Positions 35,495-44,054 of a DNA stretch of 64,000 nt are shown piece after piece. The translations under genes and the position numbers were made by a program. Position 1 is the first letter of the stretch. Each line of letters begins with the position of its first letter. The stretch lies in assembly GCF_003688405.1 (NCBI RefSeq), contig NZ_REFC01000012.1, positions 806,001 to 870,000 on the forward strand. The letters run 5' to 3'. The notes under the pieces were generated by a model. It ran no database searches. It had not been told where the DNA came from and saw only the letters and a program-made list of their open reading frames with translations. The stretch is from Ulvibacter antarcticus (GTDB lineage Bacteria > Bacteroidota > Bacteroidia > Flavobacteriales > Flavobacteriaceae).

Positions 35495-36055
35495 TTAGGA
35501 AAAATCCACTTTTATATTTTCTCGGCTCGCTGCATCACTTTCAAAAAAGTCGAAATGCTGATACTTCAAAATTCCGGCGAACAATAGCCCAGGGAAACTT
35601 TCACCATAGGTATTATTGACACGAACCGTACCATTGTAATAACGTCGACTACGTTCAAGATTCTCTTCGATTTCGTTTAGTTTATTCTGAAGATCGATAT
35701 AATTCACATTGGCCTTCAATTCTGGATAGGCTTCAGCTAGTGCAAAGATACTTCGTAACGTTTGCTGCAACTGATTTTCAGTTCTAATCTGCTCGTTAAT
35801 ATCTCCTTGCGGCACAGCCACAGCTGCATTACGAGCTTTAATTACTTCATCCAAGGTCGTTTTTTCATGAGCTGCATACCCCTTGACTGTTTCTACCAGA
35901 TTGGGAATTAAATCGTAACGACGCTTCAATGCAACATCGATATTGCTCCAAGCATCCTTTACTAAATTTTTGTTGCTCGTAAATCGATTGAAAATAAATA
36001 TCAGTAAGAATCCGAGGATTATTAAAACTGGCACCAAAATAATTATGAAGTTCAT
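35495..36055 (-). CDS. lemA: LemA family protein
   Basis: 186 aa. One N-terminal membrane helix (IIILVPVLIILGFLLIFIF), then a long helical domain with AWSNIDVALKRRYDLIPNLV, the most conserved part of LemA, and LNEIEENLERSRRYYNGTVR. LemA proteins of bacteria are membrane-bound with the helical bundle exposed and are of unknown function. It pairs with the DUF2207 gene downstream. The frame and length are standard. Confidence 0.93.
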   Translation of the reverse strand: MNFIIILVPVLIILGFLLIFIFNRFTSNKNLVKDAWSNIDVALKRRYDLIPNLVETVKGYAAHEKTTLDEVIKARNAAVAVPQGDINEQIRTENQLQQTLRSIFALAEAYPELKANVNYIDLQNKLNEIEENLERSRRYYNGTVRVNNTYGESFPGLLFAGILKYQHFDFFESDAASRENIKVDFS

Positions 36056-36257
36056 AAACCAAAATTTTCTAACTCAATTATAAGGAGTTAATAATGAACA
36101 TCTAAGATAAAAACTTTTTATTAAAATCATTCAAGTGTTATCTCCCCATTTTCTTAGTGTTTTACCTTTTCTATATGAAAATGCTCAGTTTATTGTAAAT
36201 TAAAACAGTTATATTAGTAGATACTTTTCTTCATCTCATTACTTAAAATCTTTGATT

Positions 36258-37241
36258 ATGAAACCATCAATTATCATTATTCATCTGATTATTATGGCAT
36301 TTTCTATAAATTCCTATTCACAAAAACCCTCCGATCCATTAGCCCACACCTTTTCTATCGTTGCCAGAGATGCGAATACCGGTGAAATGGCCGTTGGAGT
36401 GCAAAGTCATTGGTTTAGTGTAGGTACTGGAGTTTCCTGGGGAAAAGCAGGAGTTGGCGTGGTTGCCACACAATCATTTACAAACAGAGGTTTTGGTATA
36501 AACGGCTTAGCACTACTCGAAAGTGGAAAAACCCCGCAGGAAGCTTTGGATATACTACTCAGTGATGATGAAGGAAGAGACTTTAGACAGGTTGCCATTC
36601 TCGACGCTAAAGGCCAGGTTGCGACACATACCGGAAAAAGCTGTATTGATTTTGCCAGCCATTTAAACGGTAAGGATTTTTCCGTTCAAGCTAATATGAT
36701 GCTTACTGATAATGTAGTTCCCGCAATGGAAAAAGCATGGAAAGACAATAGTACGCTTCCATTGGCAGAAAGAATGGTAGCGGTTTTACAAGCAGCACAA
36801 GAACAAGGTGGAGATATTCGAGGAAAGCAATCGGCAGCTTTGCTTATTGTTGCTTCGGAAGGCAGTTCGAAACCTTGGAACGATACCTTAATAGACTTAA
36901 GAGTAGATGATGCTGAAAATCCTATCGCAGAATTAGATCGTCTTCTGAAGGTCTTTAGAGCCTACGAACACATGAATAAAGGGGACTATTTTGTCGAAAA
37001 GAATGAGATGCAAAATGCAATGTTGGAGTATAACAGCGCTATGCAAATGTTTCCGAAGAATTTAGAAATGCAATACTGGACGGCTATTACACTCGCTAAT
37101 GATCAAAAAATTGAAGAAGCTTCAGCCATGCTACAAAAAATCTATGCGCAGGATGCTAACTGGCGAACATTGACCCAAAGATTACCCAAGGTCGGTTTGT
37201 TGAATGTTTCCGAAGAAGATCTAAAAAAACTACTTCAATAA
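36258..37241 (+). CDS. DUF1028 domain protein with signal peptide
   Basis: 327 aa from ATG 36258. A TTG six bases upstream in frame is less likely. The leader IIIIHLIIMAFSINSYSQ is followed by the DUF1028 domain (HTFSIVARDANTGEMAVGVQ, GVVATQSFTNRGFG, ALDILLSDDEGRDFRQVA), which has an Ntn-hydrolase-like fold in solved members, to about residue 225. A C-terminal TPR-like helical segment follows (EKNEMQNAMLEYNSAMQMFP). It would act in the periplasm or outside. No neighbour indicates a substrate. Confidence 0.9.
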   Translation: MKPSIIIIHLIIMAFSINSYSQKPSDPLAHTFSIVARDANTGEMAVGVQSHWFSVGTGVSWGKAGVGVVATQSFTNRGFGINGLALLESGKTPQEALDILLSDDEGRDFRQVAILDAKGQVATHTGKSCIDFASHLNGKDFSVQANMMLTDNVVPAMEKAWKDNSTLPLAERMVAVLQAAQEQGGDIRGKQSAALLIVASEGSSKPWNDTLIDLRVDDAENPIAELDRLLKVFRAYEHMNKGDYFVEKNEMQNAMLEYNSAMQMFPKNLEMQYWTAITLANDQKIEEASAMLQKIYAQDANWRTLTQRLPKVGLLNVSEEDLKKLLQ

Positions 37242-37262
37242 AAAGGTCAAAGATGAGCTAAT

Positions 37263-37976
37263 TTAATTCTTATCCTCCAATAGCGGGACGAAACGAAATT
37301 CGCCAAACTTCTCTTTTTCAAATGAAGTTGCAGATGTGCGTGTAAAAACGTTCATAATTTGCACGGCATCCCCCACAGGAATAACCAACTTCCCTCCTAC
37401 TTTTAATTGGGCGAGTAACGGATTTGGGACATAAGGAGCTCCTGCTGTTACGATAATCCCATCGAAAGGAGCTTCACTTTCTAGTCCGATATATCCGTCT
37501 CCAAAAATTAACTTTTTAGGACGATATCCCAATTTGGGAAGAAAAAGCTTGGTCTTTTTAAAAAGTTCGTTTTGTCGTTCGATTGAATAAACAATAGCTT
37601 TCATTTCCAACAAAACCGCTGTTTGATAACCACTGCCCGTTCCGATTTCAAGAATTTTATCGCCTTTTTTTACATTCAACAACTCTGTTTGGCGCGCCAC
37701 TGTATAGGGTTGTGAAATTGTTTGCTCGGCACCAATTGGGAATGCCTTATCCACATAGGCGTGATCTACAAAGCCAGAGTCCATAAACAAATGTCGGGGA
37801 ATTGTACTAATTGCCTGCAATACATCCGGGTTGGTAATTCCTTTTTTTCGAAGGATTTTTACCAATTTATTCCGCATTCCTCTATGAGTAAAAGTATCTT
37901 TCAATGGTTGGGGTTTTGACTGCAAAATAAATAAAAATGCGATGAAGTCTGTGATTTGAAGAAGGAAGTTTTTCAC
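37263..37976 (-). CDS. pcm: Protein-L-isoaspartate O-methyltransferase
   Basis: 237 aa in the longest form. SAM-dependent enzyme that starts repair of isoaspartyl residues in damaged proteins. Motifs are IPRHLFM, GAEQTISQPYTVARQTELL, the SAM loop ILEIGTGSGYQTAVL, and DGIIVTAGAP. Normal family starts correspond to about residue 25 here (LKDTFTHRGM, TTG codon), so the first 24 residues, which are hydrophobic, may not be translated, or could form a signal-like leader. It is convergent with the DUF1028 gene, with 21 bp between the stops. Confidence 0.93.
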   Translation of the reverse strand: MKNFLLQITDFIAFLFILQSKPQPLKDTFTHRGMRNKLVKILRKKGITNPDVLQAISTIPRHLFMDSGFVDHAYVDKAFPIGAEQTISQPYTVARQTELLNVKKGDKILEIGTGSGYQTAVLLEMKAIVYSIERQNELFKKTKLFLPKLGYRPKKLIFGDGYIGLESEAPFDGIIVTAGAPYVPNPLLAQLKVGGKLVIPVGDAVQIMNVFTRTSATSFEKEKFGEFRFVPLLEDKN

Positions 37977-38137
37977 CTTCTCTGATAATCGTTTTTTTCC
38001 TTTTTTCTGAAATACTTATATTTTCATAAACGCATCAATTGTAATATGCATTACAGCGATTATCCCTATAGAACTTCTAATCTTATAAACTTTTAAACTT
38101 CTTCTGAAACTCTTACATTTGTACAAAATATATACCG

Positions 38138-39106
38138 ATGTTAAAAGCCGGAGTACTAGGTGCAGGTCACCTGGGAAAAATTCACCTAAAGCTACTTCAA
38201 CAATCCGATGCTTACGAACTTATTGGATTTTATGATGCAAATCCAAAAGCTTCCGAAGCAATAGAAAAAGAATTTGGATATAAATCCTTTCCAAGCATGG
38301 ATGCACTTATAAATGCCTGTGATATGGTAGATGTAGTGACTCCAACGATTCATCATTTCGAATGTGCTAAAAAAGTGTTGGAAGCCGGAAAACATTTGTT
38401 TATTGAAAAGCCCATCACTCATACCGTGGAAGAGGCAAATATTATTCGTGATCTCGCTAAAAAGCACAAAGTAAGAGGACAGGTTGGGCAAGTAGAGCGC
38501 TTTAATCCCGCATTTATGGCGGTAAATCATATGATTAAGAATCCAATGTTTATCGAAGCCCATCGTCTTGCCGAATTCAATCCAAGGGGAACGGATGTTT
38601 CAGTTGTGTTAGATCTTATGATTCACGATATAGACGCGATATTAAGTGTGGTTAATTCCGAAGTAAAGGAAATTCATGCAGGTGGTGTGGCCGTTATAAG
38701 TGAAACACCAGATATTGCAAACGCACGAATCGAATTCGAAAATGGCTGTGTTGCCAATCTTACAGCCAGTAGAATTTCTATGAAGAAAATGCGGAAAGCT
38801 CGCTTTTTTCAGAAAGATGCATACATCTCAGTTGATTTCCTAGAAAAGAAATGTGAAGTGGTAAAAATGAAAGATGCCCCTGAAAATCCTGATGATTTTG
38901 CTATGATTCTCACCAATGCTGAAGGAGTGAAAAAACAGATTTATTTCGATAATCCCGAAGTGGATAGTAATAACGCTATCCTGGATGAGCTTGAATCTTT
39001 CGCCAACGCCATAAATACTGACACAACGCCTGTAGTTAGCTTAGGTCAGGGAGCCGAAGCCCTTCGCATTGCGATGAAAATAATAGAAAGTTTTAAAACA
39101 GTATAA
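38138..39106 (+). CDS. Gfo/Idh/MocA family oxidoreductase
   Basis: 322 aa. N-terminal Rossmann fold with GVLGAGHLGKIHLKLL (GxGxxG), and the EKP motif (KHLFIEKPITHTVEEA) that holds the nicotinamide and catalytic Lys. The C-terminal part has HDIDAILSVV with the His region expected for substrate binding. Members oxidise sugars, inositol or biliverdin-like substrates; the specificity is not readable. It lies 37 bp upstream of the acyl-CoA dehydrogenase-type gene and is probably co-transcribed with it. Confidence 0.92.
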   Translation: MLKAGVLGAGHLGKIHLKLLQQSDAYELIGFYDANPKASEAIEKEFGYKSFPSMDALINACDMVDVVTPTIHHFECAKKVLEAGKHLFIEKPITHTVEEANIIRDLAKKHKVRGQVGQVERFNPAFMAVNHMIKNPMFIEAHRLAEFNPRGTDVSVVLDLMIHDIDAILSVVNSEVKEIHAGGVAVISETPDIANARIEFENGCVANLTASRISMKKMRKARFFQKDAYISVDFLEKKCEVVKMKDAPENPDDFAMILTNAEGVKKQIYFDNPEVDSNNAILDELESFANAINTDTTPVVSLGQGAEALRIAMKIIESFKTV

Positions 39107-39143
39107 AGTTTAATTAAAAGATACCGCCATTGCGGATAAGTTT

Positions 39144-40031
39144 ATGAAGAATATTGCAGTTATAGGAGCGGGAACCATGGGAAATGGAATTGCCCACACA
39201 TTGGCCCAATTCGATTATAAAGTACAATTAATAGATATTTCTCAGGCCTCATTAGACAAAGGGATGGCTACGATCACTAAAAACTTGGACCGCATGTTAG
39301 CCAAGGAAAAAATCACCGAAGCCGATAAACAGCGAACCCTAAATAATATTTCTACCTATACCAGTTTGGAAGAAGGCGTCGAATATGCGGGTCTCGTAAT
39401 TGAAGCAGCTACCGAAAATCTCGATCTAAAATTGAAGATTTTCAGAGATCTTGAAAAATTCTGTCCAGACGATACTATTCTAGCAAGTAACACCTCGTCT
39501 ATATCGATCACTCAGATTGCGGCAGTTACTTCCCGCCCTGAAATGGTGATAGGAATGCACTTTATGAATCCGGTTCCTATCATGAAATTGGTGGAAATCA
39601 TCAAAGGATACAGTACGAGTCAGGAAACATATAAAACGGTAAAAGAACTCTCTGAAAAATTAAATAAAGTTCCTGTAGAAGTAAATGATTATCCGGGATT
39701 TGTAGCGAATAGGATTTTAATGCCGATGATCAACGAAGCTATAGAAACGCTATACAACGGAGTCGCAGGCGTGAAAGAGATTGACACAGTTATGATGCTT
39801 GGAATGGCTCATCCTATGGGACCATTGGCATTAGCAGACTTTATTGGCTTGGATGTATGTCTTTCTATTCTGAATGTAATGTACGACGGATTTAAAAATC
39901 CAAAATACGCGCCTTGTCCGTTGCTTGTAAATATGGTGATGGCAGGCAAATTAGGTTCTAAAAGTGGTGAAGGATTCTACGATTACAGTCAGAACAGAAA
40001 AGCGGAGGATGTAGCAGCTATGTTTTCTTAG
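39144..40031 (+). CDS. 3-hydroxybutyryl-CoA (3-hydroxyacyl-CoA) dehydrogenase
   Basis: 295 aa. NAD-binding start IAVIGAGTMGNGIAHTLAQ; the catalytic region contains SSISITQIAAVT, then GMHFMNPVPIMKLVEII with the active-site His, and NDYPGFVANRILMPMINEA. Size and order match single-domain FadB2/PaaH-type enzymes that oxidise 3-hydroxyacyl-CoA with NAD. It forms a pair with the upstream Gfo/Idh/MocA gene. A hexamer array begins 9 bp after the stop, where the conserved neighbourhood is interrupted. Confidence 0.95.
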   Translation: MKNIAVIGAGTMGNGIAHTLAQFDYKVQLIDISQASLDKGMATITKNLDRMLAKEKITEADKQRTLNNISTYTSLEEGVEYAGLVIEAATENLDLKLKIFRDLEKFCPDDTILASNTSSISITQIAAVTSRPEMVIGMHFMNPVPIMKLVEIIKGYSTSQETYKTVKELSEKLNKVPVEVNDYPGFVANRILMPMINEAIETLYNGVAGVKEIDTVMMLGMAHPMGPLALADFIGLDVCLSILNVMYDGFKNPKYAPCPLLVNMVMAGKLGSKSGEGFYDYSQNRKAEDVAAMFS

Positions 40032-40040
40032 AGGGTGTAT

Positions 40041-40091
40041 TCACAGTCGCGGTCACAGTCGCATTCACAGTCGCAGTCGCAGTGACGGTGG
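40041..40091 (+). repeat. Period-6 tandem array (TCRCAG)
   Basis: Eight hexamers of TCACAG, TCGCGG, TCGCAT and TCGCAG types, partly alternating as a 12-mer. It lies directly between the 3-hydroxyacyl-CoA dehydrogenase stop and the four-helix-bundle gene. It differs from the period-7 arrays elsewhere. Confidence 0.85.
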
Positions 40092-40134
40092 TTGTAAATA
40101 AAATTATATCAACTCCCCTTAACACATTAGTTTT

Positions 40135-40500
40135 ATGGATTATCGCGAGTTGATAGCGTATCGGAAATCGGTAGATTTAGCGATGCAAATTTTTGAAATA
40201 ACCAAGAAGTACCCTAAAGAGGAAACGTACGCGCTCACAGATCAAGTTAGGAGATCGTCCCGAAGTGTTTCGGCTAATATGGCAGAGGCGTATAGAAAAA
40301 GAAGCTATATTAAACAATTTCGAAGTAAATTATCTGATAGTGATGCAGAAAATGCAGAAACACAGACGTGGCTCGAATTTTCTTTTAAATGTGGTTATAT
40401 AGATAAAATAGTTTATAACCGATTAATTGAAAGCAGTATTGAAATTGGTAAGTTGATAAACTTTATGATCCTAAATCCAAAGAAATTTGGTGTAAATTAG
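40135..40500 (+). CDS. Four-helix-bundle protein (23S rRNA IVP-type)
   Basis: 121 aa. The opening YRELIAYRKSVDLAMQIFEI and the loop TDQVRRSSRSVSANMAEAYR are the characteristic pattern of the TIGR02436/S23-type four-helix-bundle family, encoded in many genomes either free-standing or in intervening sequences of 23S rRNA. Ends with KLINFMILNPKKFG. Biochemical function is unknown. It is flanked by a hexamer array upstream and a heptamer array downstream, which suggests acquisition as an accessory unit. TAGTTTTA at the start codon is a weak -7-like element. Confidence 0.9.
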   Translation: MDYRELIAYRKSVDLAMQIFEITKKYPKEETYALTDQVRRSSRSVSANMAEAYRKRSYIKQFRSKLSDSDAENAETQTWLEFSFKCGYIDKIVYNRLIESSIEIGKLINFMILNPKKFGVN

Positions 40501-40512
40501 CTACCCAATTTT

Positions 40513-40568
40513 GAACACTGAACACTGAACACTGAACACTGAACACTGAATACTGAATACTGAATACC
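40513..40568 (+). repeat. Period-7 tandem array (GAAYACT), 8 units
   Basis: Five GAACACT units, two GAATACT and one GAATACC, ending 5 bp before the DUF1015 start codon. It occupies the place where that gene's promoter would be expected. Confidence 0.92.
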
Positions 40569-40573
40569 AAACA

Positions 40574-41812
40574 ATGGCAAAGATAATCCCATTTAAAGCA
40601 GTTCGCCCAACGAGAGACAAAGTCAGTTTACTTGCAGCACGATCGTACGACAGTTATACATCGGCACAAGTGGAATCGAGGCTTAGGGATAATCCGTTTT
40701 CATTTTTACATATTATTAATCCGGGCTATAAATACCAAAAGGAAATTTCCGGTGAGGCTCGTTATTCTTTGGTGAGAAACCGTTATCAGGAATTTAAGGA
40801 AGATGGAATCTTTATGCAAGATGAAAATCCTTCGTATTATTTCTATCGTATTGTGAACCGCGACGGATTGGAATTTAATGGAGTTGTCGCCGCTGCTAGT
40901 GCTCAGGATTATGAAGACGACATTATTAAAAAGCACGAAGATACGCTCGAATACAAAGAGGTGATTTTTGAAAAGTATTTAAAAACCGTAGGCTTTAATG
41001 CAGAACCTGTACTACTCACCTATCCCGACCACGATGAGTTAGCAGCCATTATCGCTAAGGTGATGGAAAATCGACCTGAATACGAATTCACTACTACCTA
41101 CAGAGACACTCATTATCTTTGGGCGGTCGATGACGCCGATATTGTAGCCAAGGTTAGCGCTATTTTTTCTGAAATGAACACCTTGTATATAGCCGACGGA
41201 CATCATAGATCGGCTTCCTCTTGTTTGTTGGCAAAACATCAGAATGAGGAAAACAAGGATGCAAAGAAACTGGAATCGTACAATTATTTTATGAGTTATC
41301 TAATTCCTGAAAGCGACTTAAAGATTTATGAGTTCAATCGTCTTATTAAAGATTTAAATGGGCTGAGTAAAGAGGAATTTTTAGTACAACTTGATGCTAT
41401 TTTTAGAATAGAAAATCGTGGAGAAGAGTATTATAAACCCTTCAAAAAGCATCATTTTAGTATGTATATGGACGGAAATTTTTATTCATTATTTCTTCGG
41501 AAAAACAATTACGAAATTAACAACGCGCTTGACGGTTTGGATGCTCAGATACTTTTCAAAACTGTTCTGAAGCCTATTCTTGGAATTGAAGATCTTCGTA
41601 ACGACACTCGCATCGAATACTCGCATGGAAAGAATGATCTTGCTTATGTACGAAACCTGGTCGATAAAGGCGAGTTTACTGTGGGCTTCGGATTGTTGGC
41701 AGTTACAACCGAGGAATTAAAGCAAATAGCCAATGAAGGTTTAAAAATGCCTCCAAAGAGCACTTATATCGAACCCAAACTTAGAAGTGGGGTGACCATT
41801 TATGAATTTTAG
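40574..41812 (+). CDS. DUF1015 family protein
   Basis: 412 aa soluble protein. It begins AKIIPFKAVRPTRDKVSLLA and has SRLRDNPFSFLHIINP and YIADGHHRSASSCLLAKHQ, the latter a strongly conserved DUF1015 block with adjacent His residues. Family members are found beside serine-synthesis or nucleotide genes in other genomes, but the reaction is not known to me. The ATG at 40574 lies only 5 bp after a tandem array, so its leader is made of repeat sequence. It probably belongs with the downstream YggS gene. Confidence 0.92.
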   Translation: MAKIIPFKAVRPTRDKVSLLAARSYDSYTSAQVESRLRDNPFSFLHIINPGYKYQKEISGEARYSLVRNRYQEFKEDGIFMQDENPSYYFYRIVNRDGLEFNGVVAAASAQDYEDDIIKKHEDTLEYKEVIFEKYLKTVGFNAEPVLLTYPDHDELAAIIAKVMENRPEYEFTTTYRDTHYLWAVDDADIVAKVSAIFSEMNTLYIADGHHRSASSCLLAKHQNEENKDAKKLESYNYFMSYLIPESDLKIYEFNRLIKDLNGLSKEEFLVQLDAIFRIENRGEEYYKPFKKHHFSMYMDGNFYSLFLRKNNYEINNALDGLDAQILFKTVLKPILGIEDLRNDTRIEYSHGKNDLAYVRNLVDKGEFTVGFGLLAVTTEELKQIANEGLKMPPKSTYIEPKLRSGVTIYEF

Positions 41813-41862
41813 TATTAAAAAATTCTCTTGAAAATACAACTTTACACCCTTTTTGAATTATT

Positions 41863-42522
41863 ATGAAAACTATGAGTATTTCAGAAAACATTACAAAACT
41901 TACAAAACAACTTTCAGAAGACGTCACTTTGGTAGCGGTTTCAAAAACCAAGCCTGTGAGTGATCTAATGGAAGCATATAAAGCCGGACAACGCATCTTT
42001 GGTGAGAATAAAATTCAGGAGATGGCATCTAAATGGGAAGAAATGCCCAAGGATGTACAATGGCATATGATTGGGCATGTGCAAACCAATAAGGTAAAAT
42101 ATATGGCTCCGTTTGTGAGTTTAATTCATGCAGTTGATAGTTTTAAATTATTGAAAGAGATCAACAAGCAAGCAAAGAAGAATGATAGGGTGATAGATTG
42201 TCTGCTTCAGATAAAGATTGCGGAAGAGGATAGCAAATTTGGTATGGATGCTGCAGATGCCGGTGTTTTATTAGCTTCAGAAGAACTAAAATCGCTTCAG
42301 AATATAAAAATAAAAGGCCTAATGGGAATGGCCACATTTACCGAGAATGAGAAGCAATTGAGAAGTGAATTTCAGAAGTTAAAAAAATGCTTTAATAATT
42401 TAATGAATACCTACGAGCTTTCCATTATATCGTTGGGAATGAGTAGTGACTATATTATCGCTATTTCCGAAGGAAGCACCATGATTCGTGTAGGTAGCGC
42501 TATATTTGGTGAACGAGTTTAG
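41863..42522 (+). CDS. YggS family pyridoxal-phosphate homeostasis protein
   Basis: 219 aa. PLP-binding barrel protein of the YggS/PROSC family, involved in vitamin B6 homeostasis rather than a defined reaction. Signatures: TLVAVSKTKPVSDLMEAY with the PLP-binding Lys, FGENKIQEM, WHMIGHVQTNKVKYM, and the closing LGMSSDYIIAISEGSTMIRV with GSAIFG. The family start corresponds to MSISENI at 41872, three codons in, so either ATG is possible. It is 50 bp behind DUF1015. Confidence 0.96.
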   Translation: MKTMSISENITKLTKQLSEDVTLVAVSKTKPVSDLMEAYKAGQRIFGENKIQEMASKWEEMPKDVQWHMIGHVQTNKVKYMAPFVSLIHAVDSFKLLKEINKQAKKNDRVIDCLLQIKIAEEDSKFGMDAADAGVLLASEELKSLQNIKIKGLMGMATFTENEKQLRSEFQKLKKCFNNLMNTYELSIISLGMSSDYIIAISEGSTMIRVGSAIFGERV

Positions 42523-42637
42523 TAGGGGATTTTGGACGCTTTCATCGTGTAAATATTTAGCGTAGATCAACATAAATCCTCGTACCTTTGAACTTTGTAA
42601 CTTACATAACTTTAAACGAAAGCACAGAAATTTATAG

Positions 42638-44026
42638 ATGTACGCAATTTTAGATATAGAGACGACAGGTGGAAAATATAATGAGGAAGGAATCACAGAA
42701 ATTGCAATTTATAAGTTCGATGGACACAAAATAGTAGATCAGTTCTCCAGTCTCGTTAATCCTGAAAGAAGTATTCAGCCTTTTGTGGTAAATCTTACCG
42801 GGATAAATAACGATATGCTTCGAAATGCTCCGAAGTTTTATGAGGTTGCCAAACGAATCATTGAAATCACCGCAGATTGCGTGTTAGTGGCACATAATGC
42901 AAAATTTGACAACCGTATACTCACCACCGAATTCGACAGACTGGGATACAATTTTGACCTAAAAACCCTATGCACCGTCGAGCTTGCAAAAAAGTTGATT
43001 CCCGATTTACCTTCATACAGTCTTGGAAAGTTGGTTCGTACATTAGGCATACCGCTAAGTGACCGTCACAGGGCTCAGGGAGATGCAAAAGCAACCGTAA
43101 CACTTTTCAAGTTATTATTATCGAAAGACACTTCCAAAGAGATTATACAGTCGTTAGTTCGCAAAGATCCTAAACGACAATTGGAACCTAAGTTACTTGA
43201 TATCATTGCAACGGCTCCAAGTGAAACTGGCGTCTATTATATGCATCGTGAAGATGGAAAAATCATCTATATCGGGAAAAGCAAGAATATTAAAAAACGA
43301 CTTACCCAGCATTTTACCAACGATAATCGAAAGTCAAAACGAATACAATTGGAAGTAACGGCTGTTACCTACGAAGAAACCGGAAATGACCTTATAGCGC
43401 AACTTAAGGAAAGTGATGAGATAAAATGCAATAAGCCTCTATTTAATAGAGCGTTAAGCAAAACAATATTTACACATCAACTCACATCGTTTATAGACGA
43501 AGCCGGCTATATGCAACTTAAAATAGAAAAGGCAGACGGAAGAAAGCAAGCGATTACAACCTTCGGGAACTATCAGCAGGCAAAATCTTCTTTATTTAAA
43601 ATTACAGAAGAATTTCATCTTTGTCAGAAGTTAACAGGTCTATCTGAAACTAAGAATGCTTGTTTTCTACATAGTATTAAAGAATGTCACGGAGCTTGTA
43701 TTAACGAAGAAGCACCAGATGATTACAATATAAGGGTGCGACAGTTTTTAGATAAATACAGTTACGAGAATCAGCATATGTTAATTATTGATAAAGGAAG
43801 AGGTGTTGACGAACGTTCGGTGATTTTAATTGAAAACGGACAATACAAAGGCTTTGGTTTTTACAATTTGAACTTTCAAATTAATAACATTGAGGTATTG
43901 AAAACGATTATTAGTCCGATGCAAAATAACCGGGATGCTCAGCATATTATCCAGAATTACCTTCGTAAAAACAAAGTGCTTAAAACCGTGCATCTAACTA
44001 CAGACAATGTAGATTCTAGAAATTGA
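42638..44026 (+). CDS. DnaQ-type exonuclease fused to a GIY-YIG (UvrC/Cho-like) nuclease domain
   Basis: 462 aa. Residues 1-165: DEDDh exonuclease with DIETTGG, HNAKFDNRIL and HRAQGDAKA (His-x4-Asp). Residues about 198-275: GIY-YIG domain, here GVYYMHREDGKIIYIGKSKN followed by IKKRLTQHF with the conserved Arg and LIAQLKESDEI with Glu. The rest resembles the UvrC-associated region (CFLHSIKECHGACI has a Cys-rich segment). This two-nuclease fusion is present in several Bacteroidota and some other bacteria, where it is thought to act in excision repair alongside or in place of Cho. Exact substrates are unknown. Confidence 0.9.
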   Translation: MYAILDIETTGGKYNEEGITEIAIYKFDGHKIVDQFSSLVNPERSIQPFVVNLTGINNDMLRNAPKFYEVAKRIIEITADCVLVAHNAKFDNRILTTEFDRLGYNFDLKTLCTVELAKKLIPDLPSYSLGKLVRTLGIPLSDRHRAQGDAKATVTLFKLLLSKDTSKEIIQSLVRKDPKRQLEPKLLDIIATAPSETGVYYMHREDGKIIYIGKSKNIKKRLTQHFTNDNRKSKRIQLEVTAVTYEETGNDLIAQLKESDEIKCNKPLFNRALSKTIFTHQLTSFIDEAGYMQLKIEKADGRKQAITTFGNYQQAKSSLFKITEEFHLCQKLTGLSETKNACFLHSIKECHGACINEEAPDDYNIRVRQFLDKYSYENQHMLIIDKGRGVDERSVILIENGQYKGFGFYNLNFQINNIEVLKTIISPMQNNRDAQHIIQNYLRKNKVLKTVHLTTDNVDSRN

Positions 44027-44054
44027 TTACATTTATAAATACAACCATTCAAGA

